DNA from: Hamadaea flava | Lineage (GTDB): Bacteria; Actinomycetota; Actinomycetes; Mycobacteriales; Micromonosporaceae | Direction of reading: 5' to 3' | DNA: 64,000 nucleotides | Assembly: GCF_024172085.1 (NCBI RefSeq) | Contig: NZ_JAMZDZ010000001.1 | Span: forward strand, 8,060,001-8,124,000 | Part shown: positions 41,788-50,575 of the stretch, piece by piece | How positions within the stretch are numbered: the stretch's first letter is position 1 | Layout: the number at the start of each line of letters is the position of its first letter | Notes under the pieces: model-generated | What the model was told of the DNA's origin: nothing | Seen by the model: only the letters and a program-made list of their open reading frames with translations | The model's database searches: none | Translations under genes and position numbers: made by a program

Positions 41788-42806
41788 ACGAGATCTCGCT
41801 GTTGAACGCGTACGGACCGCAAGCCGCCGAATTGTCCGACGCGGCGCGGCGCGCGGCCCGCGAGCGGCTTCTCGCCGAATGCCGTGCGCCGGGCATGGCG
41901 GGCGACGGGATCGCCCTGGGCGGAGCCCTGGGTAAAGGCACCCGGATCGGCACCGGCCGCGGGCTCCGCCGTCGCACGCCTCGCTGGGCGTTCGTGAGCG
42001 TGGGCCTGGCCATCGCAGCCATGACGGCCGGGGTCCTGCTACCCGCGCTCTGGCGCACCGCATCGCCTGGGCAGACAGCCGACCCGATCCGGCTGGTCGC
42101 GGCGGCGGCCTTCGAATTCCCCTACGCCCTCCCGGGACTTGGCAAGCCCTCGTTCACCGCCGAGCCGGGCGGACCCATCATGGCCGTCTACCCCGAGCCC
42201 GACGGGAGTGAAGTCGTCCTCACCACCACGACCGCACCGACGGGCGAAGCCGGCCGGGGAGAGCGGGAGATCACCCTGGACGGGCGTCCAGGCCGCATCA
42301 CCGTCGGGACGAAGGAGTCGGGCGTCGTCATGTTCGTGGCGCTCACCTGGGAACACCGTCCTGGGGTGTGGTTGTCGCTGACCCGGGCCGGCGAGAACGC
42401 CACCGAAAAGGTCGTCCTGACGCTCGCCCGTGAGGTGACCGATCAGCCGCAGGAAGTCGGCTTGATGCTCACCGTGGGCCTCGTGCCGGACGGATGGCGT
42501 CTCGGAATGTTCAAGGATGACGGTGCGATCCTGTCCTACATCGACCCGGCTGTCCCGAGCCGAGCGCTGACGGTCTGGCGTACGCCTCAGCCCGACACCA
42601 GTCCCGACGCCGAGATCGAGGGATTCGAGGCTGCTCAGGCCGTGACCGTCGGGGGCAGGCCGGCGAGACTGGTGCGGACCGCCGATTTCTGGCGGTTGAC
42701 CGCCACACTGCCCGACGGGTCTGGCGTCAACCTGATGGCACCCCGCTCGTTCCGCTCGGAACAGGTGGTCGCCGTGGCCGAGAGCGTGAGATTGACGATG
42801 CCGTAG
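41784..42806 (+). CDS. CU044_5270-like membrane protein, probable anti-sigma partner
   Basis: A 340-residue protein. The cytoplasmic N terminus (about 70 residues) is followed by a transmembrane helix (about 72-92) and a 245-residue extracytoplasmic part with beta-rich repeats (GEREITLDGRPGRITVG, VTVGGRPARLV). Proteins of this type usually follow ECF sigma genes in actinobacteria and may hold the sigma factor at the membrane; this is inferred from order. The GTG start is preceded by GGAGGA and overlaps the sigma stop. Confidence 0.75.
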   Translation: MNEISLLNAYGPQAAELSDAARRAARERLLAECRAPGMAGDGIALGGALGKGTRIGTGRGLRRRTPRWAFVSVGLAIAAMTAGVLLPALWRTASPGQTADPIRLVAAAAFEFPYALPGLGKPSFTAEPGGPIMAVYPEPDGSEVVLTTTTAPTGEAGRGEREITLDGRPGRITVGTKESGVVMFVALTWEHRPGVWLSLTRAGENATEKVVLTLAREVTDQPQEVGLMLTVGLVPDGWRLGMFKDDGAILSYIDPAVPSRALTVWRTPQPDTSPDAEIEGFEAAQAVTVGGRPARLVRTADFWRLTATLPDGSGVNLMAPRSFRSEQVVAVAESVRLTMP

Positions 42807-42903
42807 CGGAAGGCCACCGGCCCGCTTCGAGCTGCGTAAACGACTGATGCCGCCCGGTCGGGCCGGTTAAGGTGAGGCGAAGCCGAGCGGACGGGGGCGT
42901 GCG

Positions 42904-43941
42904 ATGCGGGCTTTGCAGCTGGTCTCACCTGGCAAGATCGAGGTACGCGAGGTCGACGTGCCGGAGATCGCCTCCGACGAAGTGCTCGTGAAGGTCGCCG
43001 GGGCCGGGTTGTGCCACTCCGACGTCCACGTGCTGCACGCGCCGGAGTGGCCGATCCCGAACATGACCCTGGGCCATGAGACCTCCGGGCATGTGGAGAA
43101 GCTGGGCGACACGGTGACGGGGTTCGCCAAGGGCGACGCTGTGCTCGTCTACCTGATCTGGGCCTGCGGCGTGTGCCGGCCGTGCATCGAGGGCCGCGAC
43201 AACGTGTGCGTGAACCAGGGCGGCCGGTATGCGTACCCGCCGTGCCCGGGGCTCGGGCCGAACGGCGGCATGGCCGAGTACATGAAGGTCAAGGCGCGGT
43301 ACCTGGAACCTCTGGGCGACCTGGATCCGGTGCAGGCCGCGCCGCTGGCCGATGCCGGGCTGACCCCGATGCACGCGATCAACGGCGCGCGCCATCGGCT
43401 CGGACCGGGCTCGACCGCGGTCGTCATCGCGGTCGGCGGGCTGGGGCACGTGGGCTTGCAGATCTTGGCCGCCACGACCTCGGCGCGCATCATCGCGGTG
43501 GATTCCAGCGAGCAGAAGCTGGAGCTCGCCAAGGAACACGGGGCGGATCTCGTGCTCAAGAGCGACGAGATGGCCGTGAAGCGGATCCTGGAGGAGACCG
43601 GCGGCTACGGGGCCGACGCGGTCTTCGACTTCGTCGGCGTCCAGCCGACCATCGACCTGGCCACTCACACGATCGCGCCGGACGGTGCGTTGCGCTTCGT
43701 CGGCCTGGGCGGCGGCAAGTTCACCTACGAGGCGAACGGGGCGGCCGAGCCGCTGCCGTGGGGTGTCGACGTTCGCCGTTCCTTCGGCGGGACGCGTACC
43801 GATCAACGGCAGGTCATCTCGCTGGCCCAGCAGGGCAAGATCAGCGTGGAGGTCCAGACCTATCCGCTGGTCGACGGCCTCAAGGCGTTCGCCGATCTCG
43901 AAGCGGGCAGGGTGCCTGGACGCGCCGTCCTCGTCCCCTGA
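42904..43941 (+). CDS. Zinc-dependent NAD(P) alcohol dehydrogenase
   Basis: A 345-residue medium-chain dehydrogenase. Catalytic zinc ligands lie in GLCHSDVH and LGHETSG; the structural zinc site is CGVCRPCIEGRDNVC (about 88-102). The Rossmann motif is VGGLGHVGLQI, followed by VDSSEQKLELA. It oxidises alcohols or reduces aldehydes; the substrate cannot be told. ATG 42904 is preceded by GGACGGGGGCGTGCG, a weak ribosome site. Monocistronic, followed by a degenerate type B palindrome. Confidence 0.92.
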   Translation: MRALQLVSPGKIEVREVDVPEIASDEVLVKVAGAGLCHSDVHVLHAPEWPIPNMTLGHETSGHVEKLGDTVTGFAKGDAVLVYLIWACGVCRPCIEGRDNVCVNQGGRYAYPPCPGLGPNGGMAEYMKVKARYLEPLGDLDPVQAAPLADAGLTPMHAINGARHRLGPGSTAVVIAVGGLGHVGLQILAATTSARIIAVDSSEQKLELAKEHGADLVLKSDEMAVKRILEETGGYGADAVFDFVGVQPTIDLATHTIAPDGALRFVGLGGGKFTYEANGAAEPLPWGVDVRRSFGGTRTDQRQVISLAQQGKISVEVQTYPLVDGLKAFADLEAGRVPGRAVLVP

Positions 43942-43979
43942 CGCGGTCCTGACGACGTCTGGCGTCCCGTGGCGTCACC

Positions 43980-44040
43980 TGCGGATCACGGATGCGCAGC
44001 CCAAAAGCGCGGCCGGAAGCACGCGTAACCGTGATCTGCA
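43980..44040. repeat. Interspersed palindrome, type B, degenerate copy
   Basis: Arms at 43980-43997 and 44023-44040 match at 15 of 18 positions. The right arm GCGTAACCGTGATCTGCA is identical to the outer part of the right arm at 36824-36845. Confidence 0.75.
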
Positions 44041-44071
44041 CCCCAAACAGGGAGCGCGGGCTTAACAAACC

Positions 44072-44083
44072 GTACGTTCGTAC
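44072..44083. promoter_or_regulatory. 12-bp palindrome before the MFS gene
   Basis: GTACGTTCGTAC lies 16 nt before the GTG start and could be an operator. No regulator gene is adjacent on the same strand. Confidence 0.35.
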
Positions 44084-44098
44084 TGTTACGCTGCCCGC

Positions 44099-45310
44099 GT
44101 GCTGCTCCCACCCCGCGGCAACGCCCGCATCCTCATCGGCGCCCACTTCGTCAACACCCTCGGCAACGGCGCGTACCTGACGACGAGCACGCTGTTCCTC
44201 ACGCGCTCGATCGGGCTGAGCCCGGCCGAGGTCGCGCTCGGGCTCGCGATCGCGGCCGGGGCTGGGATGGCGCTGAGCACCCCGATGGGCTACGTCGCCG
44301 ACAGGTACGGCCCGAAGCGCGTCATGCTCGGGCTGCTGATCCTGCAGGCGGTGTGCTTCGCCGGCCTGATCGGCGTACGCGGGCTGTGGTCGTTCGCCCC
44401 GATCGCCGGCCTCATCGCGGTCGGGGAGTCCGGCGCGAAGGCGGCCAACGGCGCGATGATCGCCGCCGCCGTCGAACCGGCCCAGCGGCTGCGCGTACGC
44501 GCTTTCCTGCGCTCGGCCAACAACGCCGGGATCGGCTTGGGGGCTTTGATCGGCAGCATCCCGCTGATGCTCGACACCCGCTCGGCGTACGCCGTGATGC
44601 TGCTGGCGAACTCGGTCACCTTCCTGCTTGCGGCAGCCGTGCTGACCCGGGTGCGACTGGACAAGCCGGTCGCCGCACGCCCGGCCGAACAGCCGCGCCT
44701 GGTCGCCTTGCGCGACCGCCCGTTCCTCAGCTTCGCGCTGGTCGACGGGCTCGTCGCCGCGCTCTACAACGAGCTGCTCACGCTCGGGCTGCCGTTGTGG
44801 CTCACCGTGCACACGGGCGGTCCATTGTGGTTGGTGTCGGCCGCCTTGCTCATCAACACCACCGGTTGCGTCCTGTTGCAGGTGTGGGCGTCCGGCGGCA
44901 CCGACGGGTTGGCGAGCGCCGCGCGTACGGGGCGCCGGGGCGCGCTGATCATCGCCGTGGCGTGTGTCCTCTTCGGAGCGTCGACCGGGATGCCCACGTG
45001 GGCGGTCTGCGTCGGCGTCCTGGCGGCGGCGTGCGTACACGTGCTGGGTGAACTGTTCAGCTCCACGGCCACCTGGGCCGTGATCTTCGGAATGGCCCCC
45101 GACTGGGCGCAGGGCCAGTACCAAGGGGCCTACCTGACCGGTCGGCAGATCGGCAACATGGTCACGCCACCGCTGCTCACGGCTCTGGTCGTGGGTGGTG
45201 GCGGACCAGGTTGGCTGGTTGTCGGGGTACTGTTCGCGGTCGCTGGTACGGCGTACCCGTCGCTGGTTCGGTGGGGCGAGCGGACCCGCGCCGAGCCGGT
45301 GACGGCCTGA
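44099..45310 (+). CDS. MFS transporter
   Basis: A 403-residue protein with twelve hydrophobic helices. The loop YVADRYGPKR after helix 2 is the MFS loop motif. Helix 1 begins IGAHFVNTLGNGAYLTTSTLFL. It resembles actinobacterial drug or metabolite exporters; no substrate can be assigned. The GTG start lies 16 nt after a palindrome and no ribosome site is visible, so it may be leaderless. It is followed by the separate potassium-related pair. Confidence 0.85.
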   Translation: MLLPPRGNARILIGAHFVNTLGNGAYLTTSTLFLTRSIGLSPAEVALGLAIAAGAGMALSTPMGYVADRYGPKRVMLGLLILQAVCFAGLIGVRGLWSFAPIAGLIAVGESGAKAANGAMIAAAVEPAQRLRVRAFLRSANNAGIGLGALIGSIPLMLDTRSAYAVMLLANSVTFLLAAAVLTRVRLDKPVAARPAEQPRLVALRDRPFLSFALVDGLVAALYNELLTLGLPLWLTVHTGGPLWLVSAALLINTTGCVLLQVWASGGTDGLASAARTGRRGALIIAVACVLFGASTGMPTWAVCVGVLAAACVHVLGELFSSTATWAVIFGMAPDWAQGQYQGAYLTGRQIGNMVTPPLLTALVVGGGGPGWLVVGVLFAVAGTAYPSLVRWGERTRAEPVTA

Positions 45311-45389
45311 GGACTGAGGGCACCCTTACCGTGCATCGATGTCGATATGCGATCATGGGGGGCCGACGAGGCGAAAGGGGCTGATCTAG

Positions 45390-45872
45390 GTGGAGGTCGA
45401 GCGGACGGCGCTGCCGGGGATCGGGCTGCGGCACGAGTTCCGGACTGCGCGGGGACAGCACGCCGCAGTGATCTCTCACCACAACGGTCGCCGGGATCTG
45501 GTGGTGTACGACCCACGAGATCCAGATACCACCCTGGCCGCCCTCGCGCTGACGAACGAGGAGGCCAACGGAGTCGCCGAGTTGCTCGGCACCGCGCGGC
45601 TCGTCGAGCGGCTCGCGGATCTGCAGCGGCAGGTGACCGGCCTGGTCACCGTCCAGATCCAGGTGGCCGAGGGCTCGCCCTACGCCGGTCGCTTCATGGG
45701 CGACGCCCGGGTGCGTACGCGCACCGGCGCCTCGATCGTCGCGATCGTGCGCGACGCGGAGGTCGTCGCGAGCCCTGGTCCGGATACCCGTCTGCGGTCC
45801 GGTGACCTCGTGGTGATAGTCGGCACCGCCGACGGCACCGCGGGAGCCGCCGAGATCTTCACGCGCGGATAG
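45390..45872 (+). CDS. TrkA-C (RCK_C) domain regulator of a cation antiporter
   Basis: A 160-residue cytoplasmic protein. The C-terminal half is a TrkA-C domain (GSPYAGRFMGDARVRTRTGASIVAIVRD in outline; end LRSGDLVVIVGTADG). This is the KhtT-like partner of CPA2 antiporters, which it controls through ion or nucleotide binding. The antiporter gene follows by 8 nt. GTG 45390 was chosen because GAAAGGGG lies 9 nt upstream. Confidence 0.85.
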   Translation: MEVERTALPGIGLRHEFRTARGQHAAVISHHNGRRDLVVYDPRDPDTTLAALALTNEEANGVAELLGTARLVERLADLQRQVTGLVTVQIQVAEGSPYAGRFMGDARVRTRTGASIVAIVRDAEVVASPGPDTRLRSGDLVVIVGTADGTAGAAEIFTRG

Positions 45873-45880
45873 GCCGGCGT

Positions 45881-47128
45881 ATGGAAGCTGCCTTCACGCT
45901 GATCGAGATCGGCGCCATCATCCTTGCCCTCGGGCTGCTCGGCGCGCTGTCACTGCGCTGGAGCATCTCTCCCATTCCGCTGTACCTGCTCGCCGGGCTG
46001 GCCTTCGGCCACGGTGGCATCCTGCCGCTCACGACGAGCGAGGAGTTCACCGCGACCGGCGCCGAGATCGGCGTCATCCTGCTGCTGTTCACGCTGGGCC
46101 TGGAATACACCGCGCCCGAACTCGTGGGCACCTTGCGTACCAACGCTCCGGCCGGCCTGGTCGACCTCGTCCTCAACTCGCTGCCCGGCGTCGCCGTCGC
46201 GCTGTTGATGGGCTGGGGCCCGGTCGCGGCCGTCGCGCTCGGCGGCATCACCTACGTCACCTCGTCCGGCATCACCGCCAAGGTGATGGCCGACCTCGAC
46301 TGGCTCGGTAACCGGGAAGTCCCGGTCGTGCTGTCGCTGCTGGTCTTCGAAGACCTCACGATGGCCGTCTACCTGCCGATCCTGACCGCGATGCTGGCCG
46401 GGGCCGGGTTCCTCACCGGCGCCATCACCCTCGGCATCGCCGCCGCGACCATCACCGTGATCCTCATCGTGGCGCTGCGCTTCGGCCACATCGTGGAGAG
46501 GCTGGTCGCCTCGCCCAGCCAGGAAGTGCTGCTGCTGAAGGTGCTCGGCCTGACCGTGCTGGTCGCCGGGGTCGCCCAGATGCTTCAGGTCTCGGCCGCG
46601 GTGGGCGCGTTCCTGGTCGGCATCGCGCTGTCCGGGCCGCTCGCGCATCAGGCCCGCGAACTGCTCACGCCCCTGCGAGATCTGTTCGCGGCGGTCTTCT
46701 TCGTGTTCTTCGGCCTGCACACCAACCCCAGGGATCTGCCGCCGGTGGCGGGCATCGCGATCGCCCTGGCGATCGTGGGCATGCTGACGAAGATGGCCAC
46801 CGGCTGGTGGGCCGCCCGCCGGGCCGGTGTCTCGACGCTCGGCCGGTTGCGCGCCGGGGCGGCGTTGCTGCCGCGTGGCGAGTTCAACATCGTCATCGCC
46901 GGGCTCGCGGTCACCGCCGGGGTCAATTCCGAACTCGGCCCGCTGGCGGCGGCTTACGTGCTGGTGCTCGCGGTCACCGGTCCGCTTACGGCCCGAGCCA
47001 TCATTCCGATCGCCAAGCGGTACGCCAAACGCCGTGCACCGGTTCTGGAGAATCCGTCGCCGGCGCCGACGGTGCCTCATCAGGCGACCGCCCCGGAGGA
47101 GCTGACGCCGGATCACAGTCCCGGTTGA
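45881..47128 (+). CDS. CPA2-family cation:proton antiporter
   Basis: A 415-residue membrane protein with about twelve helices. Early blocks LRWSISPIPLYLLAGLAFG and LLLFTLGLEYTAPEL, and a middle AVGAFLVGIALSGPL and the DLFAAVFFVFFGLHTNP segment, are typical of KefB/KhtU-type K+/H+ antiporters. There is no C-terminal nucleotide domain; the separate TrkA-C protein encoded just upstream supplies it, as in KhtTU. It would remove K+ or Na+ in exchange for protons. Confidence 0.9.
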   Translation: MEAAFTLIEIGAIILALGLLGALSLRWSISPIPLYLLAGLAFGHGGILPLTTSEEFTATGAEIGVILLLFTLGLEYTAPELVGTLRTNAPAGLVDLVLNSLPGVAVALLMGWGPVAAVALGGITYVTSSGITAKVMADLDWLGNREVPVVLSLLVFEDLTMAVYLPILTAMLAGAGFLTGAITLGIAAATITVILIVALRFGHIVERLVASPSQEVLLLKVLGLTVLVAGVAQMLQVSAAVGAFLVGIALSGPLAHQARELLTPLRDLFAAVFFVFFGLHTNPRDLPPVAGIAIALAIVGMLTKMATGWWAARRAGVSTLGRLRAGAALLPRGEFNIVIAGLAVTAGVNSELGPLAAAYVLVLAVTGPLTARAIIPIAKRYAKRRAPVLENPSPAPTVPHQATAPEELTPDHSPG

Positions 47129-47150
47129 GCCCGGCCCGTAACATGTCGGC

Positions 47151-48116
47151 ATGCGGCCGGTGCTCGGGTTGTTCCTGTTGGCGCCCTTCGTCGGAGAGTT
47201 CCTGCTCGGCAACCTGACGGTCGATTCGCTGTGGGTGGGCGTGCTGCTGATCCCGTTGTACGGGTGCGGTGCGGTGCTCGTCCGCGAACTCGGCCGTCGG
47301 GCCGGCGGCTGGCCGACGATGGCGTTGCTGGCGGTGGCGTACGCGTTGATCGAAGAGGGGCCGGTCGATCAGCTGCTCTGGACGGACGCGTACGCCGGGC
47401 ACGACTACCTCGCCGGTCCGGCGTTCGTGCCGTGGCTCGGGATGAACGTGCAGACGACGCTGATCATCATCGCGCTGCACGCGGTGTGGAGCATCAGCGT
47501 GCCGATCGCCCTCGTCGAGTCGCTGACCCCCGCCCGGCGTACGACGCCGTGGCTGGGCGGCTTCGGGCTGACCGTCGTGGGCGTCCTGTACGCAGTCGGC
47601 TGCGTCCTGGTGTTCTACGGCAACTACCTGGACACCCGGTTCCTTGCCTCGCCGGCTCAGCAGATCGGCATGGCGGTCGTCATCGCCGGAGTGATCGTGG
47701 CGGCTTTCCTGCTTCCGCGCCGCATCCGGTTGCCGCGCTTGACCGGTCGGCGGCCGGAACCAGGGGGCGCCGCACTGTCCGCCTTCTTCTTGACTAGTGC
47801 GTTCTGGGCTCCGGCGGTGCTGGTCACCGCGGCCTGGTATCAGTGGGTGACCGTGGCCGCCTGGTTGGTCGTCGCCGTGACCGGGATCACCGCCGTCTCC
47901 CGGTGGTCGCGCCGCGACGGTTGGAGCCAGCAGCACGTCTGCGCCCTCGCGATCGGGGCGGCCGCGACCTACACCTGGGTGGCGTTCCCGCAGCGTCCGG
48001 AGGAGGGCGGCCCGCTGGTCACCGACCTCGCCACCAACGTGATGTGCGCGGCGATCATCGGGGTGGTCGTGGTGCTGGCGGCCCGTAAAGCGCGTGAGAA
48101 TACGATGCTCGGGTAA
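47151..48116 (+). CDS. Polytopic membrane protein, 321 aa
   Basis: About nine hydrophobic helices. An acidic motif ALIEEGPVDQ near residue 65 and later His in IIIALHAVW recall CPBP-type membrane proteases, but the full CPBP signature is not present, so this is not assigned. The gene starts 22 nt after the antiporter gene and may be in the same transcript. Its stop codon lies inside a perfect palindrome at 48107-48125. Function unknown. Confidence 0.7.
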   Translation: MRPVLGLFLLAPFVGEFLLGNLTVDSLWVGVLLIPLYGCGAVLVRELGRRAGGWPTMALLAVAYALIEEGPVDQLLWTDAYAGHDYLAGPAFVPWLGMNVQTTLIIIALHAVWSISVPIALVESLTPARRTTPWLGGFGLTVVGVLYAVGCVLVFYGNYLDTRFLASPAQQIGMAVVIAGVIVAAFLLPRRIRLPRLTGRRPEPGGAALSAFFLTSAFWAPAVLVTAAWYQWVTVAAWLVVAVTGITAVSRWSRRDGWSQQHVCALAIGAAATYTWVAFPQRPEEGGPLVTDLATNVMCAAIIGVVVVLAARKARENTMLG

Positions 48117-48125
48117 TACCCGAGC
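48107..48125. terminator. Short perfect palindrome at gene end
   Basis: GCTCGGGT-AAT-ACCCGAGC covers the stop codon of the membrane protein gene. It may be a terminator or an operator for the GntR gene 42 bp further on. Confidence 0.45.
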
Positions 48126-48166
48126 TAGCGTGTACGCTTCTGTATACGATCGACTCTTCGGCAGGA

Positions 48167-48817
48167 ATGGGACAAGGAATGGCCGCGCGCAGCACCGAGT
48201 TCATGGCGGACGTCGTGCACGAGCGGCTTCGCGAGGCGATCCTGTCCGCGCAGTTCCGCCCGAACCACCGCCTCGTGGAGGAGGAGTTGGCGGACTGGCT
48301 CAAGGTCAGCCGCACCCCCGTCCGCGAAGCGCTGCTGCGGCTGCGCCAGGAAGGCTTGGTCGAACAGCGCCGGGGCTGGATCGTCCGCGACCACGCCCCC
48401 GAGGAGATGCTGGAGATCATCGAGGCGCGGGCCGGCATCGAGGCGCACGCGGCGTACCTGGCGGCCGGCCGCCTCAAGCAGGACGACTTCGCCCGGCTCG
48501 ACGAGCTGCTGGAGCTGATGGAGCAGCCGGGCGCCTCCCGGGTCCGGCTCAACGAGCTGAACACCGAGTTCCACGACCTCGTCACCAAGGCCGCCGCCAA
48601 CACTCTGGTGAGCCAGTTCTACCGGCGTACCAAGGTGAACTACTGGAACTTCCACCAGCCGGTCGTCTTCACCCCGACCGACGATGAGATCGTCAACCGG
48701 CAGCACCGGGACCTCGTGGCCGCGCTGCGGGCGCAGGACGGCGAGGCGGCCGCGAAGATCGCCCGCGAGCACGTCGAGAACACGGCCCGCATCATCATGT
48801 CGGCGCTCGGCCGCTGA
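48167..48817 (+). CDS. GntR-family regulator, FadR/FCD type
   Basis: A 216-residue regulator. The N-terminal winged helix holds LREAILSAQFRPNHRLVEEELA and VSRTPVREALLRLRQEGLVEQ, and the helical FCD domain follows with IEARAGIEAHAAYLA, FHDLVTKAAAN and a metal-site-like HRDLVAAL. FCD regulators bind small organic acids and often a metal. The start could be ATG 48167, 48179 or 48203. TGTATAC at 48140-48146 in the leader is a possible self-operator. No catabolic gene is adjacent. Confidence 0.88.
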   Translation: MGQGMAARSTEFMADVVHERLREAILSAQFRPNHRLVEEELADWLKVSRTPVREALLRLRQEGLVEQRRGWIVRDHAPEEMLEIIEARAGIEAHAAYLAAGRLKQDDFARLDELLELMEQPGASRVRLNELNTEFHDLVTKAAANTLVSQFYRRTKVNYWNFHQPVVFTPTDDEIVNRQHRDLVAALRAQDGEAAAKIAREHVENTARIIMSALGR

Positions 48818-48853
48818 CACCGTTTTAACAACGCCTTGGGTACGCTCGGCCCG

Positions 48854-49480
48854 GTGACCCGCCGCCGCATCATCTGGGCGATCGCCATCGCCGCCGCCAC
48901 CACCTTGCTGACCGCCACCGCGATCGTGGTCGTGCCGATGCTCCTGCCGCCCGGGCCACGCCCGCTGTTCCAGCTGCCGGTCGCATGTGGAGAGACGTGG
49001 GAACTGGGCACCTATCCCGGCCACGACGACTTCGACCTCGACATGTTCCCCACCAAGGGCTCCGCCTGGGGCCGTCCCGTGTACGCCTCCTTCGGCGGCA
49101 CCGTGATCGAAGCCGGAGTAAACGGCGAACTGGGCGGGCGTACGCAGCAGAACCCGAAGGGGCCCAAAGGGCGCGGCGGCGGCTACTGGGTGAAGATCGA
49201 CCACGGTGGGAAGTGGACGACGCAGTACCTGCACATGATCGAGATGCCGATGGTGGAGGTCGGCGACAAGGTGGTGCAGGGGCAGCAGCTCGGCAAGGTC
49301 GGCAGCACCGGCAACTCCGGGGCTCCGCACCTGCACTACGAGCAGCACCGGGGCTGGGAGAAGGTGGAGGCCTACTTCGACGGCCAGCCGTCCGGCATCA
49401 CCACCGACGATCACGAATACACCGTGAAGCGGACGAGCAAGAACTGCCCGGGAGTATCCTCCCGTGGTGTCCCTGACTGA
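48854..49480 (+). CDS. M23-family metallopeptidase, membrane-anchored
   Basis: A 208-residue protein with an N-terminal hydrophobic helix (about 6-28) and an external LytM domain. Zinc ligands are visible: His and Asp in GHDDFDLD and HxH in PHLHYE, with the catalytic His in YLHMIE. It probably cuts peptidoglycan cross-links or peptide stems. GTG 48854 begins directly before the basic TRRRIIWAI; a TTG at 48836 is an alternative. Its end overlaps the next gene by 17 nt, so the two are linked. Confidence 0.85.
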   Translation: MTRRRIIWAIAIAAATTLLTATAIVVVPMLLPPGPRPLFQLPVACGETWELGTYPGHDDFDLDMFPTKGSAWGRPVYASFGGTVIEAGVNGELGGRTQQNPKGPKGRGGGYWVKIDHGGKWTTQYLHMIEMPMVEVGDKVVQGQQLGKVGSTGNSGAPHLHYEQHRGWEKVEAYFDGQPSGITTDDHEYTVKRTSKNCPGVSSRGVPD

Positions 49481-50246
49481 TCATGGAGTCGCCCTCGCGG
49501 CGGCCGAAGCCGGCGCCGCGATCGTCCGGGCGAAGTTCGGCGGATCGCTCGCCCGGCAGGCCAAGGGCCCCGGCGACTTCGCGACCGAGGCCGACCTCGC
49601 CGCCGAACAGGCGATCCTCGGCGTACTGCGGGAGACCCGGCCGGACGACGCGGTGCTCGGCGAGGAGACCGGCGGCGTCATCGGCGACCGCACCTGGTTC
49701 GTCGACCCGCTCTGCGGCACCCTCAACTACGCCGCCGAGACGACCATGGTCGCCGTCAACGTCGCACTGCGTACCGGATCGGCGGTCACCGCGGCCGCCA
49801 GCGCCGACCCCTTCACCGGCGAGACCTTCTGGACCGACGGCCACCGCGCCTCGGTACGCCGCGGCGGCGAGGACCGGCCGGCCGTTCCGTCGGCCGAATC
49901 GCGCCTGGTCGACATCAACCTCGACCCGCATCCGGACAGCCCCGAGTTCTCCGCGACCGCGCTGCTCGCCGACGTCGAGTTCAACCGGCTCTTCCGGCCC
50001 CGCGTCCTGTCCACCACGCTGGCGGTCGCCTGGGTCGGCGCGGGGCGGCGGGCGGCGTACCTGACGGCGGGGGACCTGCGCGACAGCGTGCACTTCGCGG
50101 CCGGCATCGCCTTCTGCCGGGCCGCCGGTTGCGTCGTCACCGGCATCCAGGGTCAGCCGCTGCACACCGGGGTCGGCGGGCTCCTCGTCGCGGCAGACGA
50201 AGCCACGCACGCGTCTCTGCTGGCGCTGCTGCGCCGGCCCGCGTAG
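49464..50246 (+). CDS. Inositol monophosphatase-like protein with altered active site
   Basis: A 260-residue protein of the IMPase fold. The GEE motif (67-69) is present, but the metal motif usually written DPxDGT reads DPLCGT (Cys84 for Asp), and the WDxAAG motif reads VHFAAG (His210 for Asp). Two of the metal ligands are thus changed, so the classical magnesium-dependent reaction may be lost. The GTG start is preceded by GGGAG at good spacing. It overlaps the M23 peptidase gene, which may mean a shared envelope role. It could bind another metal or act as a regulator. Confidence 0.8.
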   Translation: MVSLTDHGVALAAAEAGAAIVRAKFGGSLARQAKGPGDFATEADLAAEQAILGVLRETRPDDAVLGEETGGVIGDRTWFVDPLCGTLNYAAETTMVAVNVALRTGSAVTAAASADPFTGETFWTDGHRASVRRGGEDRPAVPSAESRLVDINLDPHPDSPEFSATALLADVEFNRLFRPRVLSTTLAVAWVGAGRRAAYLTAGDLRDSVHFAAGIAFCRAAGCVVTGIQGQPLHTGVGGLLVAADEATHASLLALLRRPA

Positions 50247-50265
50247 TCACGCCTCGGCCGGCTCG

Positions 50266-50302
50266 GCGCCCCGACCCCTCCAGAGGAGACGGATCGGGGC
50301 GC
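50266..50302. terminator. Terminator between convergent genes
   Basis: GCGCCCCGA (50266-50274) pairs with TCGGGGCGC (50294-50302), with a small inner stem. It separates the IMPase-like gene from the small secreted protein gene. Confidence 0.65.
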
Positions 50303-50311
50303 TGGCGTCGC

Positions 50312-50575
50312 TCAGTAGCGGGTGTACACGAGGAAGGCGTATCCCACGACCTTGGTGCCGGCCGAGTTGTACATCGGGTAGCACGGGCCTGGCGACGTCC
50401 ACGTCGAGACGTAGTGCGGCCGTGCGGCCTTGCACTTGGCCATCGTCGAGTACAGCGGGCTGGTGTAGTTGGCCTGAGCGGGCGAGGCCATCCCCAGCAC
50501 CACACCACCGGCGACGGCGACGGCGCCGAGCGCGGCGCCGACCCGAGCGCCGAGGCGGCGACGAGGCATTCGCAT
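50312..50575 (-). CDS. Small secreted protein, 87 aa
   Basis: A signal peptide (RRRLGARVGAALGAVAV and on to cleavage near AQA, residue 35) is followed by about 52 mature residues with two Cys (AKCKAARPHY and GPCYPMY) that could form one disulfide, and many Tyr. No family recognised. The gene is single, with a spacer of about 280 bp upstream that holds its promoter. It may be a secreted peptide or inhibitor; this cannot be decided from sequence. Confidence 0.7.
   Translation of the reverse strand: MRMPRRRLGARVGAALGAVAVAGGVVLGMASPAQANYTSPLYSTMAKCKAARPHYVSTWTSPGPCYPMYNSAGTKVVGYAFLVYTRY

Noticed and set aside
47151-48116. CPBP-family membrane protease
   Set aside because: Only one acidic motif (IEEGPVDQ) is similar; the second and third His motifs of the family are not found in proper places.
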